From positions 62,001-126,000 of the forward strand of contig NZ_JAPKNH010000001.1 of NCBI RefSeq assembly GCF_026344005.1: a stretch of 64,000 nucleotides of DNA, in the 5' to 3' direction. This document shows, piece after piece, positions 16,373-26,242 of the stretch. How positions within the stretch are numbered: position 1 is the stretch's first letter; each line of letters starts with the position of its first letter. Position numbers and translations under genes: made by a program. The notes below the pieces were generated by a model. It was not told the origin of the DNA. It worked only from the letters and a program-made list of their open reading frames with translations, and searched no databases. The DNA comes from Kaistia terrae. GTDB lineage: Bacteria; Pseudomonadota; Alphaproteobacteria; Rhizobiales; Kaistiaceae.

Positions 16373-17647
16373 TTGGATCTGAACCACGCCAAAATCGCGG
16401 TGATTGGACTCGGCTATGTCGGCCTGCCACTAGCGCTTGCGTTTGGAAAATCGCGCGACGTCATAGGTTTTGATATCGATGCGGGCCGGAGTGATGCACT
16501 GCGTCGTGGCCATGACGCCAACCCTCGAAGCTACCGCCACGGAATTGGCTGAAGCCAAGGGGCTTCAGTTTACGAGCGAAATTGATTCTCTCAGGCAGTG
16601 TGGTGTCTTCATTGTCACGGTTCCGACCCCGATCGATCGGGCGAACCGACCCGATCTTGGGCCCCTCATTCGAGCATCCGAAGCGGTCGGACAGGTCGTT
16701 TCGGCTGGCGCTGTCGTGATCTTCGAGTCCACCGTATATCCTGTCTGCACAGAGGAAGTATGTGCGCCGATCATCGAGCGTTGCTCGGGCCTCAAACTGA
16801 ACGAGGGCTTTTCCTCGGCTACTCGCCGGAGCGCATCAATCCAGGCGACAAGGCGCACCGGCCCCAGACGATCGTGAAAGTGACCAGTGGCTCGACGCCG
16901 GCGGCTGCCAATGCGGTCAATGAGCTATATGTATCAATCGTAGAGGCCGGGACCCATAGAGCCAGCAGCATCGCCGTTGCGGAAGCGGCCAAGGTGATCG
17001 AAAACACCCAGCGTGACCTCAATATTGCGCTAATGAACGAAATTTCAATCATCTTTGGCAAGCTCGGCATCGATACAAACGAAGTACTGGAAGCTGCGGG
17101 GACAAAGTGGAATTTCCTGCGCTTTTCGCCGGGCCTGGTCGGTGGGCACTGCATTGGCGTGGACCCCTATTACCTCACGCATAAGGCGCAGGAGCTTGGC
17201 TATCATCCCGAGGTCATCCTTGCCGGGCGGCGGATCAACGATGCTATGGGCCAGCACGCTGCGGATCAGACGGCTCGCCTGATGATGCAAAAAGGTATTC
17301 CGGTGGTCGGGAGTCGCATTCTCGTTATGGGTGCCGCCCTCAAGGAAAACTGCCCAGATATTCGAAATTCGAAGGTGGCCGACATTGTCGCCCGACTTAG
17401 GGAATACAACGCCGAGATTGACATCTGGGACCAATGGGTCTCGCCCGAGGATTGCTCCAGAACCCTTGGTATCACCAGTACCATTCACCGGCCCAGCAAG
17501 GCTTATGACGGCGTTGTCGTCGCCGTGGGCCATCGCGAGTTCCACGAGCTCGGTGATGAAGGCATTATGGCTCTTACGAAAGACAATTCGGTGATCTACG
17601 ACGTCAAGGGCATCTATTCCCGATCGATCACGGATGGCCGCTTCTGA
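16373..17647 (+). pseudogene. UDP-N-acetylhexosamine 6-dehydrogenase (TviB/WbpA type), two compensating frameshifts
   Basis: The intact reading would be a dehydrogenase of about 425 residues that oxidises a UDP-HexNAc to the uronic acid with NAD. The N-terminal KIAVIGLGYVGLPLALAFGK is the NAD site, and the catalytic cysteine lies in VGGHCIGVDPYYLTHKAQ. The frame is broken twice: one extra C in the CCC run at 16522-16524 (expected NLEATATELAEAK after GHDA) and one missing T in the TTTT run at 16809-16812 (expected EGFFLGYSPERINPG). The shifts cancel, and all conserved motifs remain across the three segments, so a homopolymer sequencing error is as likely as a real mutation. The start is TTG at 16373 with AGGGGGAA in front. 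The stop overlaps the next gene by one base. Confidence 0.8.
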
Positions 17648-18681
17648 TGAAAGTCCTGGTAACCGGCAGCGCAGGCTTCATCGGCTTCCATGTTGCCAAG
17701 CGCCTGCTTGAGCGCGGCGACGAGGTCGTCGGCTTCGACGTCGTGAATGACTACTACGACCCGGCCCTGAAGGAAATGCGGCTAGCGAAGCTGCAGGAGA
17801 CCAGCCGGCAGACCAATTCGGGCTTCCACTTCGTCCGCGCCAACCTCGCGGATCGCTCCACGATCGAGCGCTGCTTCGGCGACCATAAGTTCGACCGCGT
17901 GATTCATCTCGCGGCCCAGGCCGGCGTTCGCTACAGCCTCGAAAACCCCCACGCCTATGTCGAAAGCAATATCGTCGGCTTCACTAACATCCTCGAGGCT
18001 TGCCGGCATGCCGAGGTCGCGCATCTGACCTATGCCAGCACATCCAGCGTCTACGGCGCCAATACCGACATGCCCTTCTCGGAGAGCAAGGGCGTCGATC
18101 ATCCGCTGCAGTTCTACGCCGCGACGAAGCGCGCCAACGAGTTGATGGCGCATTCCTACAGCCACCTATTCCGGTTGCCGACCACGGGGCTGCGCTTCTT
18201 CACGGTCTATGGTCCCTGGGGCAGGCCGGACATGGCGCTCTTCCTGTTCACCAAGAGCATCCTTGCCGGTGAGCCGATCCGCCTGTTCAACAATGGCAAC
18301 CACACGCGCGATTTCACCTATGTCGGCGACATCGCCGAGGGCGTCATTCGCGCCAGCGACCAGCCCGCGGCTCCCAATCCTGCTTGGGACAGCGATGCGC
18401 CCGATCCGGCCACCAGCAACGCCCCGTACCGGATCTTCAACATCGGCAACAACGATCCGGTGAAGCTGACAGAATATGTCGGCGCACTGGAGGAGGCGCT
18501 CGGCCTCAAGGCGACCATCGAACTGCTGCCGCTGCAGCCTGGCGACGTGCCGGACACCTTCGCTGACGTTTCCGCCCTGCAGGCCGCCGTCGGCTACAAG
18601 CCGGCGACGCCGGTGCGTGAAGGCGTCCGCGCCTTCGTCGATTGGTACCTTTCCTACTACGAGGGTGGCGTGCGCCCGTGA
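17647..18681 (+). CDS. UDP-hexuronate 4-epimerase (short-chain dehydrogenase family)
   Basis: A 344-residue extended SDR. The NAD motif is GSAGFIG (7-13) and the catalytic pair Tyr157/Lys161 lies in [22 protein letters not shown] and GPWGRPDMA are typical of UDP-glucuronate 4-epimerases (LpsL/LspL type). Its partner upstream makes a UDP-HexNAc uronate, so it may yield UDP-galacturonate or UDP-GalNAcA. The one-base overlap with the dehydrogenase and 4-bp overlap with the exporter show tight coupling. Confidence 0.85.
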   Translation: MKVLVTGSAGFIGFHVAKRLLERGDEVVGFDVVNDYYDPALKEMRLAKLQETSRQTNSGFHFVRANLADRSTIERCFGDHKFDRVIHLAAQAGVRYSLENPHAYVESNIVGFTNILEACRHAEVAHLTYASTSSVYGANTDMPFSESKGVDHPLQFYAATKRANELMAHSYSHLFRLPTTGLRFFTVYGPWGRPDMALFLFTKSILAGEPIRLFNNGNHTRDFTYVGDIAEGVIRASDQPAAPNPAWDSDAPDPATSNAPYRIFNIGNNDPVKLTEYVGALEEALGLKATIELLPLQPGDVPDTFADVSALQAAVGYKPATPVREGVRAFVDWYLSYYEGGVRP

Positions 18682-20414
18682 AGTCCCGCTCCATGATCGG
18701 CGCGCTGCGCGAAATTTTCGCGCATGTCTCGCCGCAGCGTCGCCGCCAGCTCTTTCCCGTGCTGGCGCTGATGTTGGCCGGCGCCCTGGCCGAGCTGGTG
18801 TCGATTGGCGCCATCCTGCCCTTCCTGGTGCTTGTCGCCGATCCGCAAAAAGCGATGGCCGTCGGCCCGTTGCGCAGCGTGGTGGAAAGCATCGGGCTCG
18901 ACACGCCGGCCCGCGTCGTGACCGCGGCGGCGATCGTGTTCGCGCTCTCGGCCGTCGTGGCCGGAGCCGTCCGGCTGCTGTTAGTCTGGATTAGCCAGCG
19001 CTATGTCTTCGGCATCGCCAAGGAGCTCGGCGTCGCTGTCTACAGCCGCACGCTGCACCAGCCCTATGCTTATCACGCCGGCCAAAACAGCAGTGATACG
19101 CTGGCGGCGATCAACAAGGCGCAGCTCGTCAGTACGCAATTGCTCGTGCCGCTGATGCAGGCGGTCAGCGCCACCGTCATTGCGATCTTCATCCTCGCCG
19201 GCCTGCTGTTCATCGATCCGGTTGTGGCGCTCGGCTCGGGCCTCGGCTTCGGCGCGATCTACCTGCTGGTCATCGTGACGACGCGGCGCGTGATGCGGCG
19301 TAATGGCCGCATCATCGCAAAGGCGCAGGGCGAGCGGCTGCAGGCGGCGGGAGAGGGGCTTGGTGGCATCCGCGACGTCCTGCTCGATCGCTCGCAGGAG
19401 GTCTTCATTCAGCGTTTCGAGGAAGTCGAGGCGCGGTTGCGCACGGCCCAGGCGACCAACAATTTTCTAGCCCAGACTCCGCGCTTCATCGTCGAGGGGC
19501 TGGGGGTGGTTTTGATCGCAGGCTTGGCGCTGCTGCTCAGCTTTCGTGATGGCGGCCTTATCGCGGCGATCCCACTGCTCGGTGCTCTGGCTCTTGGCGC
19601 GCAGCGCCTGGTGCCACTGATGCAGCAGATCTATTCCGGCTGGGCGATGGCGCTGACCAACGGCACGATGCTCCATGACATCCTCGATATCCTGCGCTTG
19701 CCGAATGCGCCGCAATTCGAAGCGCCGCGCGACGGCGACAAGCTGCCCTTCGGCCGCGAGATCGTGCTGGAGTGTGTCGGCTTTCGCTATCCGTCCGCAG
19801 GTCGGCCGGCGCTGGAGAATGTCAGCCTCACTATCCCAAAGGGCGCTCGCGTCGGCATCGTCGGCAAGACCGGCAGCGGCAAGTCGACCCTGATGGACCT
19901 CGTCCTTGGCCTGCTATCGCCGAGCCAGGGGCGGATCCTCGTCGACGGCGTGCAAATCATTGATCCCAACCGCATCGCCTGGCAGGCGCAGATCGCCCAT
20001 GTGCCTCAGGCGATCTATCTCGCCGATGCGACGGTCGCCGAAAACATCGCCTTCGGCGTGCCGAAGCACGCAATCGACCGGGCCCGCGTCGAAAGCGCCG
20101 CGCGGCAGGCGGAGTTGATGGACGTCATCAAGCGCCTGCCCGAGGGCTTTGATACCTTCGTCGGCGAACGCGGAATCCGCCTCTCCGGCGGCCAGCGCCA
20201 GCGCATCGGTATCGCGCGGGCGCTGTACAAGCAGGCGACGGTGTTGGTGTTCGATGAAGCGACGAGCGCGCTGGACAACGAGACGGAAGATGGAATCATG
20301 CAATCAATCGCGCGAATTGGCGACGATATTACGGTTTTTATCATCGCCCATCGATTGAATACAATCAGAGAAGCGACGATCCGCATCGATCTCGACCGTA
20401 TTGGCAGTACCTGA
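18678..20414 (+). CDS. ABC exporter, fused membrane and ATPase domains (PglK/MsbA type)
   Basis: A 578-residue half-transporter. About six membrane helices occupy residues 1-310, followed by an ATPase with Walker [10 protein letters not shown], signature [15 protein letters not shown] and Walker [14 protein letters not shown]. The homodimer would flip a lipid-linked glycan or lipid across the inner membrane. Its size and place beside bacillosamine-type genes resemble PglK, the lipid-linked oligosaccharide flippase. No Wzx flippase was recognised in the cluster, so this is the best translocation candidate. It starts at GTG 18678, overlapping the epimerase by 4 bp; an ATG at 18693 is an alternative. 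After this gene base composition drops sharply. Confidence 0.82.
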   Translation: MKSRSMIGALREIFAHVSPQRRRQLFPVLALMLAGALAELVSIGAILPFLVLVADPQKAMAVGPLRSVVESIGLDTPARVVTAAAIVFALSAVVAGAVRLLLVWISQRYVFGIAKELGVAVYSRTLHQPYAYHAGQNSSDTLAAINKAQLVSTQLLVPLMQAVSATVIAIFILAGLLFIDPVVALGSGLGFGAIYLLVIVTTRRVMRRNGRIIAKAQGERLQAAGEGLGGIRDVLLDRSQEVFIQRFEEVEARLRTAQATNNFLAQTPRFIVEGLGVVLIAGLALLLSFRDGGLIAAIPLLGALALGAQRLVPLMQQIYSGWAMALTNGTMLHDILDILRLPNAPQFEAPRDGDKLPFGREIVLECVGFRYPSAGRPALENVSLTIPKGARVGIVGKTGSGKSTLMDLVLGLLSPSQGRILVDGVQIIDPNRIAWQAQIAHVPQAIYLADATVAENIAFGVPKHAIDRARVESAARQAELMDVIKRLPEGFDTFVGERGIRLSGGQRQRIGIARALYKQATVLVFDEATSALDNETEDGIMQSIARIGDDITVFIIAHRLNTIREATIRIDLDRIGST

Positions 20415-20422
20415 GGGTGGCC

Positions 20423-21439
20423 ATGACCAGGTATTTGCTTATTGGGTATTACGGATTCCGAAATTTCGGGGATGATTTGTTCAATGAAGCCTTAGTTGAC
20501 CTCATTCAAAGACGATTTCCGGGATCGAATATTACCATCGCTTGCTCGAGTAGTATTATTTCGAAAGGTGTATCATTTGTTTCGCCAAGATGGGGGCGCT
20601 TCTGGCGGTCTGAAACAGTTCCTGCTGCGATTTTTCGGAATGTTGTCCTAGCTTATCTTGTTACCAGATCGGATGTCGTAATCATTGGCGGCGGGTCGCT
20701 GTTTCAATCTGCAAGGCCGTTTGACCGGCTTCCACTTTTGATCCGGTTTGCCAAAGCTCTCGGGCGCAAGGTCTTGGCGATTGGCGTATCCGTAGGCCCG
20801 CCAAAGCCTGGTGAAGAACTGCGCGTCGCGAAGCTTGTTAGAGGCCTTGATAGGGTTGGAGTGCGCGACGGCGCCTCTTGGGACTTCTGCGTCAGGAACA
20901 GTGTTACTTCCCGCGTGTTCACGCACGATCTGGCGATGGGATACATCTCCCCTCGCAATCATAGAAAAGGTCGGACACTGGGGGTGGCGCTTCATGGCGA
21001 CCGCTATAGCGGGCAGTTCAAATCAGCGATCCTGAGGTTGGTTGGGCAGTACGACGACATCGTCCTGTTTTCGCTCGATGCGGGTTCGAGTGAGTGGGTT
21101 CACAATTGTATAGTAGATATCGCCTCCTTTCATTCCGCTGCAAAGTGTAGCGTCGTAGAATACATGGGAGATACGGGCGAGGTACTGAATGGCCTGGCGG
21201 AGTGCTCCTTGGTTGCAACTTCTAAACTTCATGGGGCGATCGCTTCATGGGCGTTGGGCGTGCCATTCCTCTTGGACGAATATCATCCAAAGTGTTCGGC
21301 CTTTCTCTCAGAAATCAATTGGTCAAACGATTTCGAGGCAGTCCCGGCACTTCTCTATGAGAAATGGGAGGATGAGGTGTCGCGTCCAGCCCCTGATGTC
21401 GTCAGGTTAGTTCAATCCGAGTTCCTTGGCGTTAAGTAG
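20423..21439 (+). CDS. Polysaccharide pyruvyl transferase-family protein
   Basis: A 338-residue protein of the polysaccharide pyruvyl transferase family. YYGFRNFGDDLFNEALVDLI opens the fold, DVVIIGGGSLFQ is the glycine-rich turn, and TSKLHGAIASWALGVPFL is the C-terminal His-containing motif. Members add a pyruvate ketal to a sugar from phosphoenolpyruvate, giving acidic decorations. The ATG at 20423 has GAGGGTG in front; a GTG at 20417 adds two residues. It is the first of several AT-rich genes in the cluster with atypical codon use, which suggests horizontal origin. Confidence 0.75.
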   Translation: MTRYLLIGYYGFRNFGDDLFNEALVDLIQRRFPGSNITIACSSSIISKGVSFVSPRWGRFWRSETVPAAIFRNVVLAYLVTRSDVVIIGGGSLFQSARPFDRLPLLIRFAKALGRKVLAIGVSVGPPKPGEELRVAKLVRGLDRVGVRDGASWDFCVRNSVTSRVFTHDLAMGYISPRNHRKGRTLGVALHGDRYSGQFKSAILRLVGQYDDIVLFSLDAGSSEWVHNCIVDIASFHSAAKCSVVEYMGDTGEVLNGLAECSLVATSKLHGAIASWALGVPFLLDEYHPKCSAFLSEINWSNDFEAVPALLYEKWEDEVSRPAPDVVRLVQSEFLGVK

Positions 21440-21444
21440 ATATC

Positions 21445-22269
21445 ATGGACTTCACTATTGTCATAACTACATTCAATCGCGCCCACCTAGTTTCCAGGGC
21501 AATACGGTCTGCCCTTGTCTGGTATACGCCTGAAATGACCATAGTAGTCGTTGACGACGCCTCGGAAGACGAAACTCAGAGTGTTATCCTTCAGTTGTTT
21601 GAGAAGGAAATCCGAAATGGCGTGATTGAATATGTGCGCCTCCCAGTTAATCTCGGAGCCTCCGGGGCCAAGAATGCCGGGGTCGAGAAGAGTAAAGGGG
21701 AATGGGTAGTTATACTCGACTCGGATGATGAGCTGATTCCAAACGCATTCGAGGTAGTTTCAAGAACTATCATAAAGCATGCCGGTGATGACGGAGTTTT
21801 TTTTCGGAGTATTGATGGCCAGACGGGGGAAAAGGTTGGTCCCCCGCAGAGCCCTATCTACCTCGGCCCGAAGGAAATATTTTCGCCCGGCTTGCCAGGA
21901 GAAACCTTACTCGTAGCAAAGCGGGCGACGCATTTGCGTTTTCCGTTTCCTGTCGAGCTCAGGGGGTGCGAAAGCCTGGCGTTCCGTAGCATGGCCGTGG
22001 GCGGGTTACGGCTAAGGCTGACCGACACGCCTGCACGAATCTACCATCAACCGAGCTTTGGCAGGCTGTCGGTTGGGGCCGGATTTCGATCGAGATACAA
22101 GTACATAGCGGTCTATCATTGGAGGAGTGCAGGCTTCTGGAGACATGCTGGTCTGAAGCACGCGGCTATTTCTTCAGCAAAGTCCGTAGTTTACGCACTG
22201 CTGTATGCCTCATGGAGACTAGATTCGTTTTGGCAGAGTAGGAGGTCCAGTGATCCAAAGGGCACCTAA
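21445..22269 (+). CDS. Glycosyltransferase family 2
   Basis: A 274-residue GT-A fold enzyme. DFTIVITTFNRAHLVSRAI begins the nucleotide-binding domain, VVVDDASEDET carries the first acidic residues and VVILDSDDE is the metal-binding DxD. The C-terminal part is Tyr/Arg-rich, with an amphipathic end that may touch the membrane. It would add one sugar from a nucleotide donor to the lipid-linked acceptor; donor and linkage cannot be read. AT-rich coding like its neighbours. It overlaps the next gene by 20 bp. Confidence 0.85.
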   Translation: MDFTIVITTFNRAHLVSRAIRSALVWYTPEMTIVVVDDASEDETQSVILQLFEKEIRNGVIEYVRLPVNLGASGAKNAGVEKSKGEWVVILDSDDELIPNAFEVVSRTIIKHAGDDGVFFRSIDGQTGEKVGPPQSPIYLGPKEIFSPGLPGETLLVAKRATHLRFPFPVELRGCESLAFRSMAVGGLRLRLTDTPARIYHQPSFGRLSVGAGFRSRYKYIAVYHWRSAGFWRHAGLKHAAISSAKSVVYALLYASWRLDSFWQSRRSSDPKGT

Positions 22270-23281
22270 TCGGCCGAACGCTGCGCTCTGGATTGGTGTT
22301 TCACTATTTCTCCTCGCCGTTCTTGTCACAGCGTTCACCACGGATCTCCAGGAAAAGATAAATTCTGATATCTATTCGGATCTCTATCGATATCAGGTCG
22401 CGTTTGGGCAGATAGGCCAGTCTGGGCTCATCAATTATATTGCAACGATGCGATATGAGCCACTCTATTTGGGTAGTACTTGGGTATTCAATTGGTTGGA
22501 TTTGCCGCTAACATCATTCGTTTTCTTTGTTAAAATATGTCTTGCGTGGGCGTATTACGCATTTTGTCTGCATCTGAATCGACGACCGATCGTATCAATG
22601 TTTGTGGCGGCGGCTTTAGTGATGTCGCCGCTTTTTGCTTCGTTTACGGAGAATATAATTCGGCAAGGATCCGCCTTCGCGGTCTTCTTGTACTTCTGTA
22701 TTCTCTGGATCGAAGGCCGCCGGGCGGCAGCACTGGTGCTCTCACTGGTGGCCGTGTCGCTTCACTTGAGTGCGATTGTCTGGATCGGGGCGATGATCGC
22801 CGCCCTGCCGATTGCCAGAAGGTTCAAGTTTTCGACGTTGCTCGGATTTCAAATCCTTATCCTAATTGTTTATATGACTAACGTCATGGTTGGGCTGACT
22901 CCTTATCTGTCCTATATCTTGTCTTTAGTCGGATCCGATTATTATCGCTATGCCGAGTTCGGAGCAGCAACGCCCCCTAGCTATAACGTTGGATTTAAGA
23001 TTAGTTTCTTTCTCGCATCATGCGCATTACTCACTGGGTTTGTCCTGAATCGTTCTAGAGGGAATTGGAGTAGCTCACTGGCCCAATTGTTCGTGTTCTC
23101 TCTCGTTATGACGTTCCTGTATGTTTGCGCCAGCGGTGTGCCCTTTTACGATCGCATAGCGACGCCGGCGTGGGCCCTTATCCCCGCGGTCTGGGGTGGG
23201 TTGCTGCTGCGACCTTGGACACGACACCCCGCTCTCCGCTCTTTTGAGCGTTTTCCAGTTCCACGTACGGTTAGGTCATGA
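22250..23281 (+). CDS. EpsG-family membrane protein, probable polysaccharide polymerase (Wzy-like)
   Basis: A 343-residue protein with about ten hydrophobic helices. It carries the EpsG-type SDIYSDLYRYQ segment near the first periplasmic loop, the YEPLYLGSTWVFN stretch and NIIRQGSAFAVFLY. EpsG proteins are thought to polymerise repeat units on the outer face of the inner membrane. It starts at GTG 22250, with GGAGG 5 bp before, and ends in a 4-bp overlap with the next glycosyltransferase. The cluster also has a WaaL/Wzy-type protein at 36.2 kb, so one may act as polymerase and the other as ligase. Confidence 0.78.
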   Translation: MIQRAPNRPNAALWIGVSLFLLAVLVTAFTTDLQEKINSDIYSDLYRYQVAFGQIGQSGLINYIATMRYEPLYLGSTWVFNWLDLPLTSFVFFVKICLAWAYYAFCLHLNRRPIVSMFVAAALVMSPLFASFTENIIRQGSAFAVFLYFCILWIEGRRAAALVLSLVAVSLHLSAIVWIGAMIAALPIARRFKFSTLLGFQILILIVYMTNVMVGLTPYLSYILSLVGSDYYRYAEFGAATPPSYNVGFKISFFLASCALLTGFVLNRSRGNWSSSLAQLFVFSLVMTFLYVCASGVPFYDRIATPAWALIPAVWGGLLLRPWTRHPALRSFERFPVPRTVRS

Positions 23282-24417
23282 CTTTGCCCCGCAGATTAGT
23301 GTCTCGACTGGATGTGACCTCACAGCCAGCATTCGGTCTTGATGAAAGGACGGCGTGGCGGATACTACATGTGATTTCCGCTCCAGGCGGGGGCGGCGCT
23401 GAGCTTTTAGTTCGCGAATTGAATAGAATGTTACGTCTCAGGGGGATTTCAAGTGAAGTGGTCTATCTCACCAACCCCCAAGGCGTGCCGCTGGAGCCCG
23501 GAGAGGTATCATTGGATGCCGACTCGCCTCGATCGGCGATAGCTTGCGCGCGATTGGTAAAGTACTTGGGGGGGGTGGACCTCAGGGAATATATCGTCCA
23601 TGCTCATTTGACTTGGCCAATATACTTCACGGCGCTTATTCTTCTGTTTAGGCGAAGGCGCGCGGTCGTGACGGAGCATAATACTCATAATCGAAGAAGA
23701 AATATTCCTGGAATGAGATGGGTCGAGCGTATCGTCTATGGACGGTACTCTCGCATATTCTGCATATCGGACGGTGTCCGGGAGAGCCTCGCAGGCTGGC
23801 TGGCGCAGCCGGCGTTGGAGCAGCGTCTGCGTTTGGCACGAAACGGCGGTCGAATTTTGACTTTCCAATCGGATCGGCGCAGAGAGATTGATCGACTGCG
23901 CATCGTTTCCGTCGGCTCCCTGACGCACAAGAAGGGCTTCGATCTCGCCCTCAATGCGATCGCTACAATCAAGGACAGTGTTTCTTCCTACTGTATAGTT
24001 GGGGAAGGGCCGCTTAGAGCTGCTTTGCAGGACCATGCGAAGCAACTGGGTCTCAGCGATATCGTCAGATTTGTCGGCTGGCAGGAAGATCCGACTACTT
24101 TTTACCACGAGGCCGATATCGCGCTCATTCCCTCGCGATGGGAGGGATTCGGGGTGGTGGCTGTGGAGGCGCTTTCGACGGGTTTGCCGATTGTAGCTTC
24201 AGACACCCCTGGACTTCGGGAGGTCGTGGAAGCAGGACCGGCCAACATTCTGGTTGATACGACGAATGCCGAAGGGATGGCGACCGCAATTCTCGAGTTG
24301 AGGGAACGAATTGGTTCCGGGGTGACTTTGCCTGGCGGTCAGAGAGTCGCGGCAGAACGGCATTCGTTGGACAGCATGGCGGATAGTTACATCGCAGAAT
24401 ATGCACGGATAGCATAA
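23278..24417 (+). CDS. Glycosyltransferase family 4
   Basis: A 379-residue GT-B enzyme. An N-terminal acceptor domain has WRILHVISAPGGGGAELLVREL. A C-terminal donor domain reads LRIVSVGSLTHKKGFDLALNA, with YCIVGEGPLRAAL and the acidic pair in IPSRWEGFGVVAVEALSTG. It is a retaining transferase; sugar and linkage are not predictable. It is translated in overlap (4 bp) with the EpsG-like gene. Confidence 0.87.
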   Translation: MTLPRRLVSRLDVTSQPAFGLDERTAWRILHVISAPGGGGAELLVRELNRMLRLRGISSEVVYLTNPQGVPLEPGEVSLDADSPRSAIACARLVKYLGGVDLREYIVHAHLTWPIYFTALILLFRRRRAVVTEHNTHNRRRNIPGMRWVERIVYGRYSRIFCISDGVRESLAGWLAQPALEQRLRLARNGGRILTFQSDRRREIDRLRIVSVGSLTHKKGFDLALNAIATIKDSVSSYCIVGEGPLRAALQDHAKQLGLSDIVRFVGWQEDPTTFYHEADIALIPSRWEGFGVVAVEALSTGLPIVASDTPGLREVVEAGPANILVDTTNAEGMATAILELRERIGSGVTLPGGQRVAAERHSLDSMADSYIAEYARIA

Positions 24418-24426
24418 GTAGATTAT

Positions 24427-25608
24427 ATGTCTGACGTAATGAACAAGTCTAGGTCTTCCGAGTCAATAGATTCTGACCTTCGACCCTCGGGCATTCGGCG
24501 AGTCGCGATCTTGGCGTCGTCGCCTCAATCTTTGATTACTTTCCGAGGGAATCTAATATCGGCTCTTTCGACGAGAGGTCTCGACGTAATCGCGACTGCC
24601 CCTCTGATGGACAACAAAGTTATAGATGGCTTGTCGTTTCTAGGGGCAAGAGCGATAGGCTTGAACCTGTCACGGACAGGGTTCAATCCGTTCGCAGACC
24701 TTCAAGCCCTGATGCAGTATCGTCAGATGTTCTTGGACAACGAGGTCGATGTTGTCATTCCCTACACAATCAAGCCGGTTATCTGGGGGACTCTGGCGGC
24801 CAGGCGTACCGGTGTTATTCGTGTGGTCCCGATGATCACTGGGCTTGGCTATCCATTTTCAAATGGGTACGAGCCAAGGCGCCTTATCGCTCGGTTCTTC
24901 GCCTGCGTACTGTATCGGCTGGCGTTCTCGAGAGCAAACGTTGTGCTCTTTCAGAATCCGGATGACATGGCGTTGTTCCGAAAGTGGCGAATACTGCCTG
25001 GGAAAATGCCTGCGGCGGTGATCAACGGTTCGGGAGTGGACCTTGTCGAGTTCTCTCCGGTGCCGATGCCGATCCGGCCCGGCTTTCTGATGATTGCACG
25101 CCTTCTCCGGGACAAAGGCGTCCATGAATTGGCTGCCGCGGCGAAGTTGCTCAAAGCGCAGTACCCGGATATTGCGGTCAGGCTCGTTGGTAGCCTGGAC
25201 GAGTCTCCCAACGGTATTCGTCAGTCGGAGTTGGAAGATATCACCGGATGCGGTGTCGAGTATCTCGGCCGACTTGACGATGTTCGGCCGGCGATCGCTG
25301 AGAACAGTGTCTATGTTCTGCCATCCTATTATCGCGAGGGGACGCCGCGCTCGACGCTGGAGGCGATGGCGATGGGACGGGCGGTGGTGACCACCGACGC
25401 GCCGGGCTGTCGCGAGACGGTGGTGGAGGGCGTAAACGGCTTCCTCGTGCCGCCGCGCGACGCTGTCGCACTCGCCGCCGCGATGGAAAAGTTCATCCGC
25501 GATCCCGGTCTCGCGGCGCGCATGGGCTCGGAATCGCGGCGAATTGCCGAAGAGAAATACGACGTCAACCTCGTTAATGCGGAGATCATGCGACATGCGG
25601 GCCTATAG
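24427..25608 (+). CDS. Glycosyltransferase family 4, PglA-like
   Basis: A 393-residue GT-B enzyme with RRVAILASSPQSLITFRGNL at the N-terminus, VVIPYTIKPVIWG, VPMITGLGYPFSNG, and the donor motif PSYYREGTPRSTLEAMAMG. This set matches the PglA/WcaL-like group that adds the second sugar (for PglA, GalNAc) to undecaprenyl-PP-diNAcBac. It sits right before a PglC-like enzyme, which supports that order of assembly. Codon use turns GC-rich in the last 300 bp (from about 25.33 kb), as in the next gene, marking the end of the AT-rich block. About 35 N-terminal residues look extra compared with family members. Confidence 0.8.
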   Translation: MSDVMNKSRSSESIDSDLRPSGIRRVAILASSPQSLITFRGNLISALSTRGLDVIATAPLMDNKVIDGLSFLGARAIGLNLSRTGFNPFADLQALMQYRQMFLDNEVDVVIPYTIKPVIWGTLAARRTGVIRVVPMITGLGYPFSNGYEPRRLIARFFACVLYRLAFSRANVVLFQNPDDMALFRKWRILPGKMPAAVINGSGVDLVEFSPVPMPIRPGFLMIARLLRDKGVHELAAAAKLLKAQYPDIAVRLVGSLDESPNGIRQSELEDITGCGVEYLGRLDDVRPAIAENSVYVLPSYYREGTPRSTLEAMAMGRAVVTTDAPGCRETVVEGVNGFLVPPRDAVALAAAMEKFIRDPGLAARMGSESRRIAEEKYDVNLVNAEIMRHAGL

Positions 25609-25629
25609 GCAAAGTTCAGGCGCGCGGAC

Positions 25630-26229
25630 GTGCTGAAGCGCATTTTCGATATCGCGGTGGCCTTTGCCGCTCTCGTAATTCTTGCGCCCGTGCTTCTTTT
25701 GGTCGGTTGCCTCGTCCATCTGAAGCTGGGCAGTCCGTTTCTATTCGAGCAGATGCGACCCGGCCGCGACGGGCGTCCGTTCCGGATGTTGAAGTTCCGC
25801 ACCATGCTGGATGCGACCGACGCGCAGGGCCGGCCTTTGCCGGACCAGGAGCGGCTGACGTCGTTCGGTCGGCTGCTGCGCTCGAGCAGCCTCGATGAAC
25901 TGCCGGAACTCTGGAATGTGCTCAATGGTGATATGAGCCTGGTCGGTCCGCGCCCGCTGCTGATGGACTACCTGCCGCTTTATTCACCCGAGCAGGCGCG
26001 GCGGCACGAGTTGCGCCCCGGTATCACCGGCTGGGCGCAGGTGAACGGCCGCAATGCGCTGAGCTGGGACGAGAAATTCGCACTCGATGCCTGGTATGTC
26101 GACAACCGCAGCTTTGGTCTCGATGTGAAGATCCTCTGCATGACGATCGCCAAGGTGTTGCGTCGGGACGGCATCAGCGCCGCCGGCGAGGCGACCATGA
26201 CCCCCTTCGAGGGGCAGAAGACTACATGA
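25630..26229 (+). CDS. Monotopic phosphoglycosyl transferase, PglC-like initiating enzyme
   Basis: A 199-residue sugar transferase of the bacterial sugar-transferase (Pfam Bac_transf) family. One N-terminal re-entrant hydrophobic segment (residues 6-30) is followed by FEQMRPGRDGRPF, FRTM, the catalytic Asp89-Glu90 in SSSLDELPEL, and GDMSLVGPRPLL. Its length matches PglC (about 200), unlike long WbaP-type enzymes. It would move a sugar 1-phosphate, most likely N,N'-diacetylbacillosamine given the PglD/E/F-like genes, onto undecaprenyl phosphate to start chain assembly at the inner membrane. It begins at GTG 25630. Confidence 0.87.
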   Translation: MLKRIFDIAVAFAALVILAPVLLLVGCLVHLKLGSPFLFEQMRPGRDGRPFRMLKFRTMLDATDAQGRPLPDQERLTSFGRLLRSSSLDELPELWNVLNGDMSLVGPRPLLMDYLPLYSPEQARRHELRPGITGWAQVNGRNALSWDEKFALDAWYVDNRSFGLDVKILCMTIAKVLRRDGISAAGEATMTPFEGQKTT

Positions 26230-26242
26230 AGGCTACAGTAGG

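Noticed and set aside
16373-17647. Programmed ribosomal frameshifting in the UDP-HexNAc dehydrogenase
   Set aside because: The two shifts occur at plain C and T runs with no slippery heptamer or downstream pseudoknot, and orthologues of this enzyme are uninterrupted, so indels or sequencing errors are simpler.
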